Shown: positions 11,406 to 22,426 of the stretch, one piece after another
How positions within the stretch are numbered: the first letter of the stretch is position 1
How the letters are laid out: each line of letters starts with the position of its first letter
Source: Nigrospora sphaerica
Lineage: Eukaryota > Ascomycota > Sordariomycetes > Amphisphaeriales > Apiosporaceae
NCBI GenBank assembly: GCA_018287875.1
Contig: JAGVVL010000001.1
Location: forward strand, 9,052,001 to 9,116,000
Direction of reading: 5' to 3'
DNA: 64,000 nucleotides
Notes under the pieces: model-generated
What the model was told of the DNA's origin: nothing
Seen by the model: only the letters and a program-made list of their open reading frames with translations
Databases searched by the model: none
Made by a program: the position numbers and the translations under genes

Positions 11406-12036
11406 GAGGGGAGAGAGAGGAGCGAGGGCGGTCAATGACCGAAACGCGGATGGATGGCGGAAAAGGAGACGCGAGCGCCGAGAACGGGCATGGATGCCGT
11501 GGCGAATCATCAACTTTGTCATTTAGCGATCTGGTGTGTTTGGCGTTCGGAGGGACACGGCATCGGCAATTTGTATTTTATGTTTCCGTCCAGGAGCAGG
11601 CAGGTATGGGCTGTGATGGTTCACGCATTTGCATCTTTTGTCCACCTCGGCCGCTGTGGCAAGGAGGTGCTTTCGGGGCCACAATAGGTTGCATCGCATA
11701 ATCGCAAAACGCAATTGAGCTGCGCCGGATGGCTTTATCTTGCATCTGGGCCAGCACGGTCAGTCTCCAGGGGCATTGAAAAAGTTCAAGATCCGGTTAT
11801 TGACACGACTCATGTGGAAACACCTTCAGCGAGCACCGTCGATGTTCGTTTGCCCACTGCCCCCGGCATAGTAACGAGCCACCCCTCCTGGAAACCGGTG
11901 AGTCCATCTCCCGCGCCCCTGTTGTCAAGCAAGCCGCGTCCCCGTGACACCCCACGGGGGCGCGTCCGCTTTCTTCCTCAGAACCAGCCTCTCCGGCCGC
12001 GCGCGTCCGACCTCCCCTGTGTCGGGGTCCTCCTCT
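11406..12036. other. Convergent intergenic region, no gene seen
   Basis: Lies between the 3' ends of the transporter (plus strand) and the GH43 gene (minus strand). Only shadow ORFs. It should contain both transcription ends; no terminator motif was recognised. Confidence 0.5.
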
Positions 12037-13056
12037 TCACGGCGCGGTAAACGCCTGGCCGAGGGGCTGGGGCGAGCCGAAATCGGGGCGGCCGTCGGCG
12101 TCGAAGGCGACGGGCTGGACCATGGCGTAGCGCGAGTCGTCGCAGGCGCCGGCGCTGTTGTTGGTGGCGTGGAAGACGATCCAGAGGGGGCCTTCCCCCC
12201 GGTCGGCGTCGGCGGCGAAGAAGCTGGCGTGGCCGGGGCCGTAGTGGCCGTGGGCGGCGGCGAGGACGCAGCCCGGGGCCTTGGCCCAGGCGGCCGCGTC
12301 GGCGGGGTCGGCGCGGCCGTCCCAGGCGAGCAGGCCGACGCAGTAGGCGGGCGAGGAGCAGTGGCTGGCGGCGTACGTGAGGTAGACGCGGCCGCCGCGG
12401 TAGAGGGCGTAGGGGCCCTCGTTGACGGGCGCGCCGTGCCGCTCGAAGTCGCGGTCCGGCCACGAGAGCACGCGCGCCGGCCCCGCCACCGACACGTAGT
12501 CGTCGCCGAGCGCCCGGATGCACAGCGCCTGCCGCCCCGCGCCCCCCGCCGGCGTGCACGAGTACACGAGGTAGGCGCCGTGCGCCCCCGCCCGCAGCAC
12601 CGTCGCGTCGATGGCCCAGTCCGTCGTCAGCTGCCCCGCGTACGCGTACGCGTCCTCCCACGGGTCCGCGCCGCCCCGGAGCACGTGCACCCGCTGGCCC
12701 GCCGTGTCCCGGCAGTTGCCCGCCGCGTAGTAGACGTACCAGCGGCCGTCGAGCCGGTGCGCCTCGGGCGCCCACAGGTTGCAGCGGCTGCCGGCGTCGC
12801 CGCCCGCCGCCGGCGCGTAGAGGACGCGCCGCGGCGCCGCCCGCAGCCCGTCAAGCGACGCCGCCCGCGCCATGGCGATGTCGCCGCCCGTCGTCGTCAG
12901 CAGGTGGTAGTAGCCGCCGCTGAGGACGATCTGCGGGTCCGCGCCCTCGCGCCCCCGCACCGGGTTGGTGTACGTCGTCGTCGCCGCCTCGGCCAGCCGC
13001 AACAGCAGCAGCAGTACCGCCGCCACCGTTGGGAGAATGGCGCCCAGCGTGAGCAT
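12037..13056 (-). CDS. Secreted GH43 family alpha-L-arabinofuranosidase (exo-acting type)
   Basis: Single exon, 339 residues from the ATG at 13056. An upstream in-frame extension to 13164 starts at a non-ATG codon and lacks the signal peptide position, so I chose the internal ATG. The signal peptide is MLTLGAILPTVAAVLLLLLR followed by LAEA. The GH43 triad can be assigned: the catalytic base Asp in GREGADPQIVLSGGYYHLL, the middle Asp in DWAIDATVLR and the general acid Glu in GAPVNEGPYALY. The protein is a lone five-bladed propeller domain without a binding module. The closest recalled type is the exo-1,5-arabinofuranosidase group (about subfamily 26), inferred from the opening TYTNPV and overall pattern. 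It would act on arabinan or arabinoxylan side chains outside the cell. Confidence 0.87.
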   Translation of the reverse strand: MLTLGAILPTVAAVLLLLLRLAEAATTTYTNPVRGREGADPQIVLSGGYYHLLTTTGGDIAMARAASLDGLRAAPRRVLYAPAAGGDAGSRCNLWAPEAHRLDGRWYVYYAAGNCRDTAGQRVHVLRGGADPWEDAYAYAGQLTTDWAIDATVLRAGAHGAYLVYSCTPAGGAGRQALCIRALGDDYVSVAGPARVLSWPDRDFERHGAPVNEGPYALYRGGRVYLTYAASHCSSPAYCVGLLAWDGRADPADAAAWAKAPGCVLAAAHGHYGPGHASFFAADADRGEGPLWIVFHATNNSAGACDDSRYAMVQPVAFDADGRPDFGSPQPLGQAFTAP

Positions 13057-14355
13057 GGCTTGGTCTTGTTCTTTACCCTTTGCCTTTTCCGATCTGGGCG
13101 GGCGGAAAAGCCGGGGGACGAAGTGCGTGCAGGAAAGAACAAGAGGGCTGCGGAAAAGAGACACAGAGGGCCACAGGGGAAGTATTCACGATCGTGGGTA
13201 CCTCGCGGGAGAAACTTGTATTCGGCTCCAGGGTCAGCAACGACGTATACCTCAAGGGAACGAGGAGTGCGAATAAGGAGGGCGGTAGGAGGGACCACTG
13301 CAGTAGGCACCCAGCACACGACCAAGCAAGCGCTTACTCGACCCGCCAATCCGTCCTGAATTGTAAGAGAACTGCAACGCACGGTGCTGCAAATAACGAT
13401 CCCCGAGCTCGAATGCCTTCGCCAGCAACGGGGCTCGGCAACCAAGAACAAAGCAGGTAGGATACGGCCCTCTTAACGAAGGTCGGGGAGTCGCAGCTCC
13501 CAATGGCATCGCGCCCGTTTCCCTTTCGGGCCCCCGGGCGAGAGAGACGGGGAAGGGAACCTTCTTCGTGAGTAAGGCTTTCGTCGTCCCCGTCCCCGTC
13601 GCACCTTGGGTGGGAAGCGCTGCTTTGCAGGCCCCCGTGCTATCCCTCGGCCCAAAACATCGTCCGCGAGGTGGGCGAGCCTAGGTTTCCGACGGCGTAG
13701 CCTTCTGGGCGCACGCTTTGGCGGCGCCCGCGTCGAGGCGCCAGGGGTGCATCGCGCCACGTCAGGTTGCTCTCAGTCAGCGCGCGCTAGGAGTTTTGGG
13801 ATGCCGTAGAAACCCAGTCGGCACTGGCTTTTCGGCCTGCAGCGCGCCGAGTTGAGAGACCAACTGGGGCCACATCAAGGAGTTGGAGCATGCTCTGCGC
13901 GCGGCGATGCGGTAAGGTGTTTCTGCGAACAAGTGGCAAGGGACAAGTGCCAGGGATGATTTATGTTCAACGGGTCAGGATAAAGATCTGGTGATTGTGA
14001 AACTAAGCTCGTATTGCATATCAGTTGTCAGACATTTCGACGGCGCCTGGGCATAGTTCGTCCGCCCTCCGACGCCCCTGCGCCCTGTCAGGGACGCTGC
14101 AGTCCGATTGCCGGATACTAAGAGTGTTCTTTTGCTGGGGTCGGTACTACCTTGGCTCCGCTCGCCGAACCGCGTCACCCTAGGACGCCATCGTCCTATG
14201 ATTCGAGCACAGACAATACGTACCACAGTACTGCTCATGGTAACCGCCGTCGGTAGGCTCGTGGGACACAGCTCCGACGTCTTCCTCTTCAGAGGTAGCC
14301 GTCCTATCGTGCAGAGTGAGCTTGACTTACTCCTTCCTTGCCATTCGTCGCCCAC
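13057..14355. other. Intergenic region between GH43 start and P450 end
   Basis: Upstream region of the GH43 gene and 3' flank of the P450 gene, both on the minus strand. One Arg/Pro-rich frame (13473-13760, minus) looks like a GC-composition artefact. Nothing else recognised. Confidence 0.5.
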
Positions 14356-16159
14356 TTAATCGATCTTGACCCGCACACCCTTGCTGTCGTCGTGTGTAAG
14401 AGGCACAAACATGTCGTGATCATAGCGGACATCGAACTCGGTCGTCTCAAACAGGTGCATGTGGGGCAAGACACGCAACGTCAGGGCCGCGAGGAGCAGG
14501 TAAAGCTCACACAGTGCCAGCCTGGGTTATTGGAATTAGTATCTCTGGTAAAGGGCAGACGCCTCAGCCTGGGTGCGTCGGTAACTTACTGCATGCCCAG
14601 GCAACCGCGGCTTCCCTTGGAAAAGGACAACAGGCAGCGCTCGAGTTCCTTACGGCGCTCCATGTTCTCGTCGAGCCAGCGTTCGGGACGGAAGGCGTGC
14701 GAATCGGGCCAGACCGACTCGTCGTGGTGGCTGATGGACGACGACATGCCGACGGCATAACCGCGCGGCAAGACGTAGGCAACGTCGACCGGGGCAGTCT
14801 TATCGGGCGGCGTCCAGGAGCCACGGTAGACCAGGTCTTCCTCGGTGGGAACGCGGGCGGTGCGGGCCGACACGCCATACGACAGGCGCAGGCCCTCGTG
14901 CAGGACGGCGCCGAGGAAGGGCAGCTTCTCCAGCGTCGTCCAGGATGGCAGGGCCTTGGGGTCGGGCACGGCGGCGCGCACTTCTTCGGCGAGGCGCCGC
15001 AGCAGGTCCGGTTGGTCCAACAGGTGGAATGTGATGACAGCCAACGTCCAACTCGTCGTCTCGGTGCCGGCACCCAACACGGCCGACGCCTCATCTGTTA
15101 GCCTCACCAACGATTTCTCGTGCGCCGGCATGTCCGAGTCCAGCAGCGACCCGAAAACGGTCGGCCGCTCGCGCACAATCCCGGCGTCCTGGTCGGCCTT
15201 GCTGCTGCGCACCTGGTTCGGAATGTCCGTCTGTAGCGTCTTGATGAGCAAGGCCATGTCCTCGGACATCCAGCGCGATAGCCTGGTGGGGTGGAATTAG
15301 TTCTGCCAAGCTTGCCCACGTTTTCTTTCTCTCCGGGGTAAAGCTCACCAGGGCGCAGCGACCGTAACATGCTTGAGCCACGGGAAGAAGCGGAATACGT
15401 AGACAGTCTGCAGAAAGGCATACAGCGAGGCGCGGTAGTTGGGCTCCCACGACTCCCGGGCTAGAAAACCGAAGCTCTCGCCGAAGCAGTAGTCGGCGAT
15501 GACGTCTGAGGTGAAGCAGCTGTAGGCCATGGTGACGTCGACGGGACGGTCCTTGCCGGCTTCGGCCAGCAGCTTGTCACACAGGCGCTGCACGAGGGCG
15601 TGAATCTGCGGCTCCAGCTTGGCGATCTGGCTGCGCGAGAAGAACTTGGCCAGCGGCACGCGCCGCAGCCGGTGCAGGTCGTGGTCTTTGGTGGCGAAGC
15701 CCGAGAACTCCATGCTTTTCTCCTCGTCAGCCGACGCAGTTGGGTGAACGGGCCCGCGGGCGAGGATGTATTCGGTACTCACGCGGAGCCGCTCACTTGG
15801 TGGCGCGGCTTGTCCCGCTTGCGGCCGCCAACGGCGTAGACTTCATCGATGAAGCTGGAGTCGGCGCAGTGGACTTCGTCCGGGTTGATGCGCACGATGG
15901 GCCCATAAAGGGCGTGCATCTTCCGGATCTGCTGCGTATAGCGGCCAAACTTGATCGTGTCGTAGTAGAACTCGGGCAAATAGGTGGCAGCCGCTAGGCG
16001 CGGGCCCGGGATACGGCTGAGCGGGTGCATCGGCGACAGGTTCCAGGCGGCGCGCAGCACCTGGTAAGCGAGCCAGGCGCCCAGCAGCAGCAACGCGTTG
16101 CGCGACGTCAGGAGCGCCGCCACCGGCTCGGGCAGCAGCTGGTCACGGAGCGACGACAT
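14356..16159 (-). CDS. Cytochrome P450, trichodiene oxygenase-like (CYP58-type)
   Basis: Four exons: 15797-16159, about 15349-15722, 14590-15282 and 14356-14521, giving 531 residues. An N-terminal membrane anchor (ALLLLGAWLAYQVL) precedes the Pro-rich hinge PLSRIPGPRLAAATYLPEFY. Family motifs in order are: I-helix GAGTETTSW, K-helix EGLRL (ExxR), RPERW, and the heme loop FSKGSRGCLGMQ with Cys473 as thiolate ligand. The opening resembles fungal TRI4/CYP58-like proteins. That speaks for a secondary-metabolite or xenobiotic monooxygenase at the ER, but no terpene synthase lies nearby, so the substrate is unknown. The acceptor of exon 2 is ambiguous by three bases (15722 or 15719). The heme-loop to C-terminus junction (CA|G) is well supported by the conserved QLALCELYLLLA. 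Confidence 0.9.
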
Positions 16160-19021
16160 GGTGGCGTATGCAGGTGACAGGCCTATCCGGTTGTCTCTCG
16201 TAAAGTGGCGGAAGAAGTAGCAGCAGCAGCAACAGCGATGGGGGACGGGCCTGTTTTTGGGGGAGGGGGGCTGAGGGTTTTCGAATCGGAACCAGATCTT
16301 CTTTCCCCTCCCAATGCCACCCCATCCCATCCCCTTTCGGGCATGTTCATAGGCTTGAAAACCCTCATACCTTCAACCCCGGGGGTCAATAGCCAATACC
16401 AGACGTCCTCGGCATGAGGTCCCATTGGGTGGAGGGCTGAGGGCCAACGGTGTGTCGTGGTTGATCGGGCCCGATACGCGACTCCGCTGTTACGGGCATG
16501 TGAGAAACCGGGGCCTTGGGCGGAAAGCGGATGTCGTCCGCACAGCTGGGCGATCGTCCTGACCCGTAACGGAAAGATAACCCGGCCGCTGCTCGTTGCC
16601 ATTGGCGGCTATGAGAAGTTCATTAATGACGACGCACTCGAGCCATGTGTGAATGGATGGTGGAACAAACGTCTGCACGGGCGGCTTTTTGTTAGAATCC
16701 AAACATCTCACCATCAATGTTTTCCAGTGGAAGCTTTATCCACCACACCGAACCGGGGATCGTTAGCGTACCTCGTACGGCTTTCCACGCCCCGCCCACT
16801 GGGTCGTCAACGGCTGACACCGAGACCTCCCACAATCCTTTCCTCCCAGTTTCCCCTTCCCGGCGCCCTAAAGACACTAGAATGGGACTGCGATGCGTCA
16901 CCTCCCCGCGACTAGCTGTGTACGTCCAAGGCGCGGAACGTAAAGGGAAGTGCCGAAATGTTATGGGGCCGGGTGTCGAGATTGTGATTGCGCCTAGGCA
17001 TGCAAGTCCACATTCGTAGATAGCCCTGATACGCGGAGGGTGGAGGCAGTGGATCAGTGACCTTTTTACCAGCCCTTTTTTAATATAGACTGTTAGCATG
17101 CCAGTGGCAAGGGCCCTACGCGAGATGTAGAGTTGAGACGGGGACGGGAGAGAACAACATAAAGATGACCGACTTGGGAACCTTGGGACGCCTTCGTGGG
17201 AAGATGTAGTGGCCGCCGAATACACGCCTTGGCAGGCTGAAAAGATTCCATCCCAATCATGTCGTCGGGCCCTGCCTTTTTTTTTTTTCTCAACTGCAAC
17301 GAATCAGCAGGCACGATTGGATGCCTTACGGGCAATGGCAACTTTCCTTTCCGAAGCAATAGAACAAGGGAAGCTACCGTCGGACCACCAATTTGATAAC
17401 ACGTGACGCTGAATGAGTTGCAGTTGCAGGTGCAAGTACTTCCCCCCCCATCAAGGTACACACTTGGGAATGGCAACTGCGCACGCACCATCACAGTTTC
17501 ATAACCACAGGCATCGCAGCGTTGGCCGCGCAGCCCCTACCCCATGATGTTTCTCGCCGTACAACAGGCCATAAACCTTCCTCTAGGGCAATCCTGGATA
17601 CATTGCTGTCATCCGTATCGTAAACGCGCTGTTCCCACCATGCCTGTCGGGGATGCGGCCGCGGCGCATGGAGGGTCCCGAGAACTGCTGGCTACCGGGG
17701 CCGAATGCGTAGATGGGCCGTCCCTGCAAGTCGACGCTGTTGCCCTCGCCTCGCCTCCGTGTACGCACACTCGATTTCCCGGTGACGCCCCCCCTTACAC
17801 TGCATGACTGGCACAAATAGCATGCCCCTCGCCGGTCTTTCCATAGTCATCGTTGTGGTAGGGGTCGGTGACCTGTCTGTACTGCATACAGCATGCGCTA
17901 CTGCGAACTCCTGTGCGAGGTGGGAACACACTTGGCCCCACGCTTATCAGACGCACTCACAAAGCCACCCATGAGGTGGTGCCAACGAGCTATAGTACTC
18001 TGTTCTCGCATAAAAAAACTTCTACGTGGCGTGCTGCCGCCTCAGTCCCCTCACTACGCAAGCTCACCGGGAAGCGAAGTCCCATCGTCATGAGCAGTGC
18101 CTAAGGTTGGGGCTGTTACGTAGCCATGGCCCCGTGCTTCTCGAGATTCTGGCCGAGACAACGGGTATCAGCAGCGGGGTTCGGACAGCGGCAGCAGTGT
18201 CCCGCCTACGAAAGGAGGGGACAGGGCCGAGACGGTGCATTGGAAACTTGGCCTCTAATTGTTAGACACGACATGAAACATGTATTAGTGACGGAGAGGG
18301 GAAGAGTTGGCCGAGCCCCTCCGGTGGTCTGAATACGGGGAGAGATGCCCTGTGATTGAAGGGCGGAAGTTAGGCTTACAGTTAGCACTATAAGATGGCG
18401 TCATATATTCCCATGATGCGGGATGCTCAGATGCCTCCCAACTTCAGCCCCCGCCGTCACGGGGTGTTTTCACCGCCAGACACGGCCGAGTTTTCGCGAC
18501 CAGCCGCCCAGTTAGTAACTTGTATTCCGGTCGCGAAGGCGGGCACTGCCGCTGGTTTGCGATGCACAGGGATCCAGGGCTTACCTGGGCGGCGGCGGCG
18601 TGACCCGCGCAATGTCTCAGCAGCGTCCCGCGTCGATCGGCTCGCCCGGTCGCCCCTAACGCAGGCCATTGGCCTGCCGCCTCGCAGCCTTGCCTCCCTC
18701 TCTCAGCGCCACAAGACGTAGGCGCACCTCACCGACCGCCCGAGGGGGAGGGTTGTCCGCCCCCGCGCTCCGTGTTGCTTTTGGCCAGCTCCCCCGCCGC
18801 CGAGCGCCCACGCCCTACCACTAGCTGGCCGGGGCGAGGGAGAGTGAGTGCATCGTGTCTCGGCTCTCGGGAGGTTCCGCCCACGAGGAGAGGAAAGGCA
18901 GGGAAGGGTGGGCGGCGGAAGCGGGAGGGGCATAAATATCGTAACCCTCGAGCCCCCTCGTCGACATCGTGGGTTCGCGTCATCGAAGTCAACCCTGCCG
19001 AGCACGCATTGTTTGCTCACT
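16160..19021. other. 2.9 kb divergent intergenic region, no gene seen
   Basis: Lies between the divergently transcribed P450 and lectin genes. Only short ORFs without recognisable domains occur. A TATA-like ATAAATA at about 18933-18939 lies 85-90 bases before the lectin ATG. The region is long enough for an unrecognised short gene or non-coding RNA, but I see no positive evidence for one. Confidence 0.5.
18933..18939 (+). promoter_or_regulatory. TATA-like element of the lectin gene
   Basis: ATAAATA in otherwise GC-rich sequence, about 85 bases upstream of the ATG at 19022, a suitable distance for a fungal core promoter. Assigned by position and composition only. Confidence 0.4.
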
Positions 19022-20333
19022 ATGGGACACCTCAAGCGCACAATTTTCGGACTCACGGCCGCGGTAAGTCCCTCCCAACACTCTCCCACTCCGCTTCTGC
19101 CCCTTTCATCCCGTTCTTCCCACAGACCAAGTTGAGTGGTGTCGGCTAATCATCACCTTGCACCGACCCCAGGTCCATACGACACAAGCGGCCACGGAGG
19201 CGTCGCCCTGCCTCTCGAGCGTGGCGTGGAGTGACAGCCGGGTGGACCTGTTCGGCGTGGCGCCCGACGCCAGCCTGTGGCACAAGTTCTACACGGGGTA
19301 CGACTGGCAGCCGTTCGGCGGGTTTGAGCGCCTGCCGGCGGCGGCCGCCGGCTGCCCGGCCGTGTCGACGTGGGGGCCCGACCGCCTCGACGCCTTCTAC
19401 GTCAACGCCTCGGGCACCAACGTGCTACACAAGTATTACGGCGGCGGCAGCTGGGGCGACACCAATCTCGGCGGCGATGCGCACGGGGCCCTGGCCGCGA
19501 CCTCGTGGGCCGAGAACCGCCTCGACGTCTTCGCGCGCGGCGAGGGCGGCGCCTACGCCCACAAGGCCTGGACCGGCGACGCCTGGTTCCCCCGGAGCGC
19601 GCGCTGGGAGGACCTCGGCGGCCGCTTCTTCAGCGACCCAGCCGTTGTATCGTGGGGCGAGGGCCGGCTCGACGTCGTGGGCCTCGACGCCGACAACGCG
19701 TCGCTGCACCACCTCTACTGGGACGGGCACAGATGGTCCGGCTGGGAGGATCTCGGCGGAGGGCCTTTCATCGGTAACCCCGTCGCCACGTCGTGGGGTG
19801 CCGGCCGCCTCGACTTCTGGGCCATCGACGCCGATGGCGCCTTGAACCACCTCTATTGGGACGGCCACCGCTGGTCCGCCTGGGAGAACCTTGGCGGAGA
19901 GTTCACCGACACGCCGCGCGTCGTGCACTGGCAGCCCGGTCGCATTGACATCGTCGGCAAGTCGCTGTCCGACGAGACCTTCCAGGTCAAGAACTACGAC
20001 GGCACGCGGTGGAACCCGTCCGTGTCCAGCTGGTGGGACCTCGCGGGGCCCTTCAGCTCCGAGCCCGCGCTGCTGGCCAAGCACGACACAAGTAAGTCCT
20101 CTTGTTTCTCATCTCCCGCCGTCCTTTAACTGACGAGAGTACCAGACTTTTTATACGTGTTCGGTGTGGACGAGGATCGAGACGTCAGGATGAAGATCTG
20201 GTCGGGCTGGGAATGGCAGCCCGAGGCCAACAAGACGTGGTCGCTGGGCAGTCTCGTCAACCCGTACCCCGGCAAAGGGCAAGTCGAAGGCGGTAACCAT
20301 GCCCAGACTGTCCTGGGAAACTTAGAACTGTAA
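19022..20333 (+). CDS. PLL-like beta-propeller lectin
   Basis: Exons 19022-19063, 19173-20091 and 20146-20333, 382 residues; both junctions keep frame and use GTAAGT donors. Almost the whole protein is built from repeats of roughly 45-50 residues with the pattern SWGxGRLDxxxxDADxxLxHxYWDGxxWSxWExLGG. Seven such units can be counted loosely, as in the Photorhabdus PLL-type seven-bladed lectins that bind fucose and related sugars. Conserved Trp, Asp and Arg positions recur in every unit. The N-terminus from exon 1 (MGHLKRTIFGLTAAVHT) is only weakly like a signal peptide, so secretion is uncertain. Sugar specificity cannot be read. The fold is confident; a role in defence or host interaction is inference. 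Confidence 0.85.
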
Positions 20334-21270
20334 GGAGTCATGTGAAACTTTTCAGGCGCTTGTCAAATCAAACAGCTCCACATCGTATGCGACGAGAGAT
20401 GGAAGCAGTAAAGCTATAAGCTAGCTGACGCTGAGATTGATACAATAAGAACGTGAACAGGGCACTGAACGTATCTTCCACTTGCACTTGGCATTATCGT
20501 GTGACGGCGCAAAAACTAACCGTATGGGTCAACTTGAAAAGGGTACGTTATTTACTTCTCATTATTCAATTTACTTTCAGGAAAAACATGCCACTGTACA
20601 CCTAGGAAGTGCAGGAGTAGTTACTTGGAAGTTGGCCTAGAATGCAATTTCACCTCTGGCTTCCCATGCCAAACTAAGTCCCAAAAGAGTCACAATTCCT
20701 TTGGGCCCATGGCACTACGATAGAGACAACCCATTTGTGGAAACCAAAAGGTCCGCTTCCTTCGCTGTCTTTCTGGGCATCCTTGGCAGCGTCGCTACCT
20801 TTCTCGCCATCTGCCCCTCCACTACACGACGGCACGTACCGTCGTGGGCGTTGCCAGTTTCCAGGATGATTAGTGTGCGTGCGGCATCCACTAGGTTGTA
20901 CGTCGCCGTTTAAAAACAGTGCTGTTTGTAGGATATATTCGAGCTGCTCCCCGCTGAGACACCTGGTTCCGCTGGCGAAGGCCGCGCACAATGAGTCCAT
21001 AGAGTTCCCCATAGTGCATGCCATGATCTGGATGGACTTCGGTGACGATAAATACCGGGGGTAATGGCGATGAACTCTCGCAGGGCACATATGATTTCCC
21101 CGGCGATTTCCTTATAAGTGCACGTCGGCCCAGACCAAGACCCTGATGGGAGTGGGGAGAACTTCTATCGCGTATGAGGCTCTTCATAATGCTAGAGCAC
21201 TTAAATAGTTCACATGACGCTTTAAGTGTAAGTAATTCTACATAGCACTTCACTCTAGAATTTATTAACT
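20334..21270. other. Convergent intergenic region, no gene seen
   Basis: Moderately AT-rich sequence between the 3' ends of the lectin gene and the Clr5-type gene. Only short ORFs without recognisable character. Confidence 0.5.
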
Positions 21271-22426
21271 CTACTTCCATGTACATAACCCTCTATCTTT
21301 AAATAACTTTTTTATAACTTCGTCTATCTCCTTCATCTTTTCTTCTATTTCCTTATTCTTGTCTTTTACCTCCTTTACCTTTTCGTCTAATAGAAGAATA
21401 CCAACTCGAGCCCGCCATGAAATATCATGTGCGAGAGCATTCAAACCTGTAAGACGCTGTGCCAGTGGCTTAACTATGGCCTCTGAGTAGTGCTCCAGCA
21501 TTAATACCGCCTCCTGCTCGTCTTCTTCTTTTAATAGACGATTTAAACCTTGATCTATCCCATCAATCTCTTTTATGAAAGCTTCAACGGCCAGATGGTG
21601 CGTTGCCTTAGCTTATCTATGTTCTCGAACCAGTCCTTCAGCGTGAATACTAGTTCCTGCGTGGATTTATTAAAGTAACCGCAGGAGCTCTTGAAGGCTG
21701 AAAGCTTTTGTTCCGAAAGATTATCTTCCTTCGGACTGTTTCCCGCCTGGTTGGTGTTTGATGGCGTGGCTGCATTGCCTGTTGGGACCAATGCTGTCCG
21801 GTCATCCGGCCTCGTGGTTGTCTCATGGTTGTCAATCATGGCCTCGTCTTCTAGACTTTCCATGATCGTGTCATCTTCATCGCGTGGCGTTTCGACTGAC
21901 CACCCATCCGGAGTTGCGGGGCCCAGACCTAAGAAAAGTCAGCTCCTATCCAAGTGTCTGAAGATCGAACTACATACCGGTTGCAGATGCAATCTGCTGA
22001 AGAGTACTGACGTTCCGCGCAATCTCCTTCTTCACTTTTTGGGGCTCCAAGAGCCTGCCCCGGGCATACACGTGGCTCGGTTTGCCTCGAATTTGGCGTT
22101 TGCGAATGCGGTCGTCGACATACGCCCAGTGGGCCCCCTTCGCGTTCTTGCGAATGTTTAACTCACGGAAGACTCGCGTGTATGTAGAGAGCCTGGGGTG
22201 GAGATAAGCATGCGCAACGAAAACGGGTTGGAAAGCAGCTGATTTACCCGACTTTCAGCTGGAAATGGGTTTCCATGTATTCCATGACGGCCTTTGTACT
22301 CTTATTCTCCGTCACATAAAGTCGGCGCAACAAATCTTCGTGGCCGCGTAGTTGAGACTCATGGCTGACGGAAGGGAGATCAAGAATGAATGAATCGACA
22401 TGCGGGCAGCTTGCTTGAAACTCCAT
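21271..22426 (-). pseudogene. Clr5-domain protein gene with a frameshift in the third exon
   Basis: Exons are 22248-22426, 21978-22192 and 21271-21928. The first two encode a Clr5 domain: HEDLLRRLYVTENKSTKAVM, then TYTRVFRELNIRKNAKGAHW after the intron. Fungal Clr5 proteins are thought to be DNA-associated. The third exon reads as an acidic linker and then FTLKDWFENIDKLR. Near 21606 the frame must change by one base to continue into protein-like sequence (VEAFIKEIDGIDQGLNRLL...) that ends at 21271. Without the shift translation stops at 21573. The last 60 residues are a Lys/Glu-rich coiled-coil. An alternative is a short (44-nt) intron with GTATTC donor just before 21606 that would restore frame; it would remove conserved-looking residues, so I favour a real frameshift. 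The 3' part is much more AT-rich than neighbouring genes. Confidence 0.7.

Noticed and set aside
13473..13760. Arg/Pro-rich minus-strand ORF
   Set aside because: Composition typical of GC-rich non-coding sequence; no hydrophobic core or motif.
14356..16159. Trichothecene-type pathway suggested by the CYP58-like P450
   Set aside because: No terpene synthase or other pathway gene lies nearby; the resemblance is only at family level.
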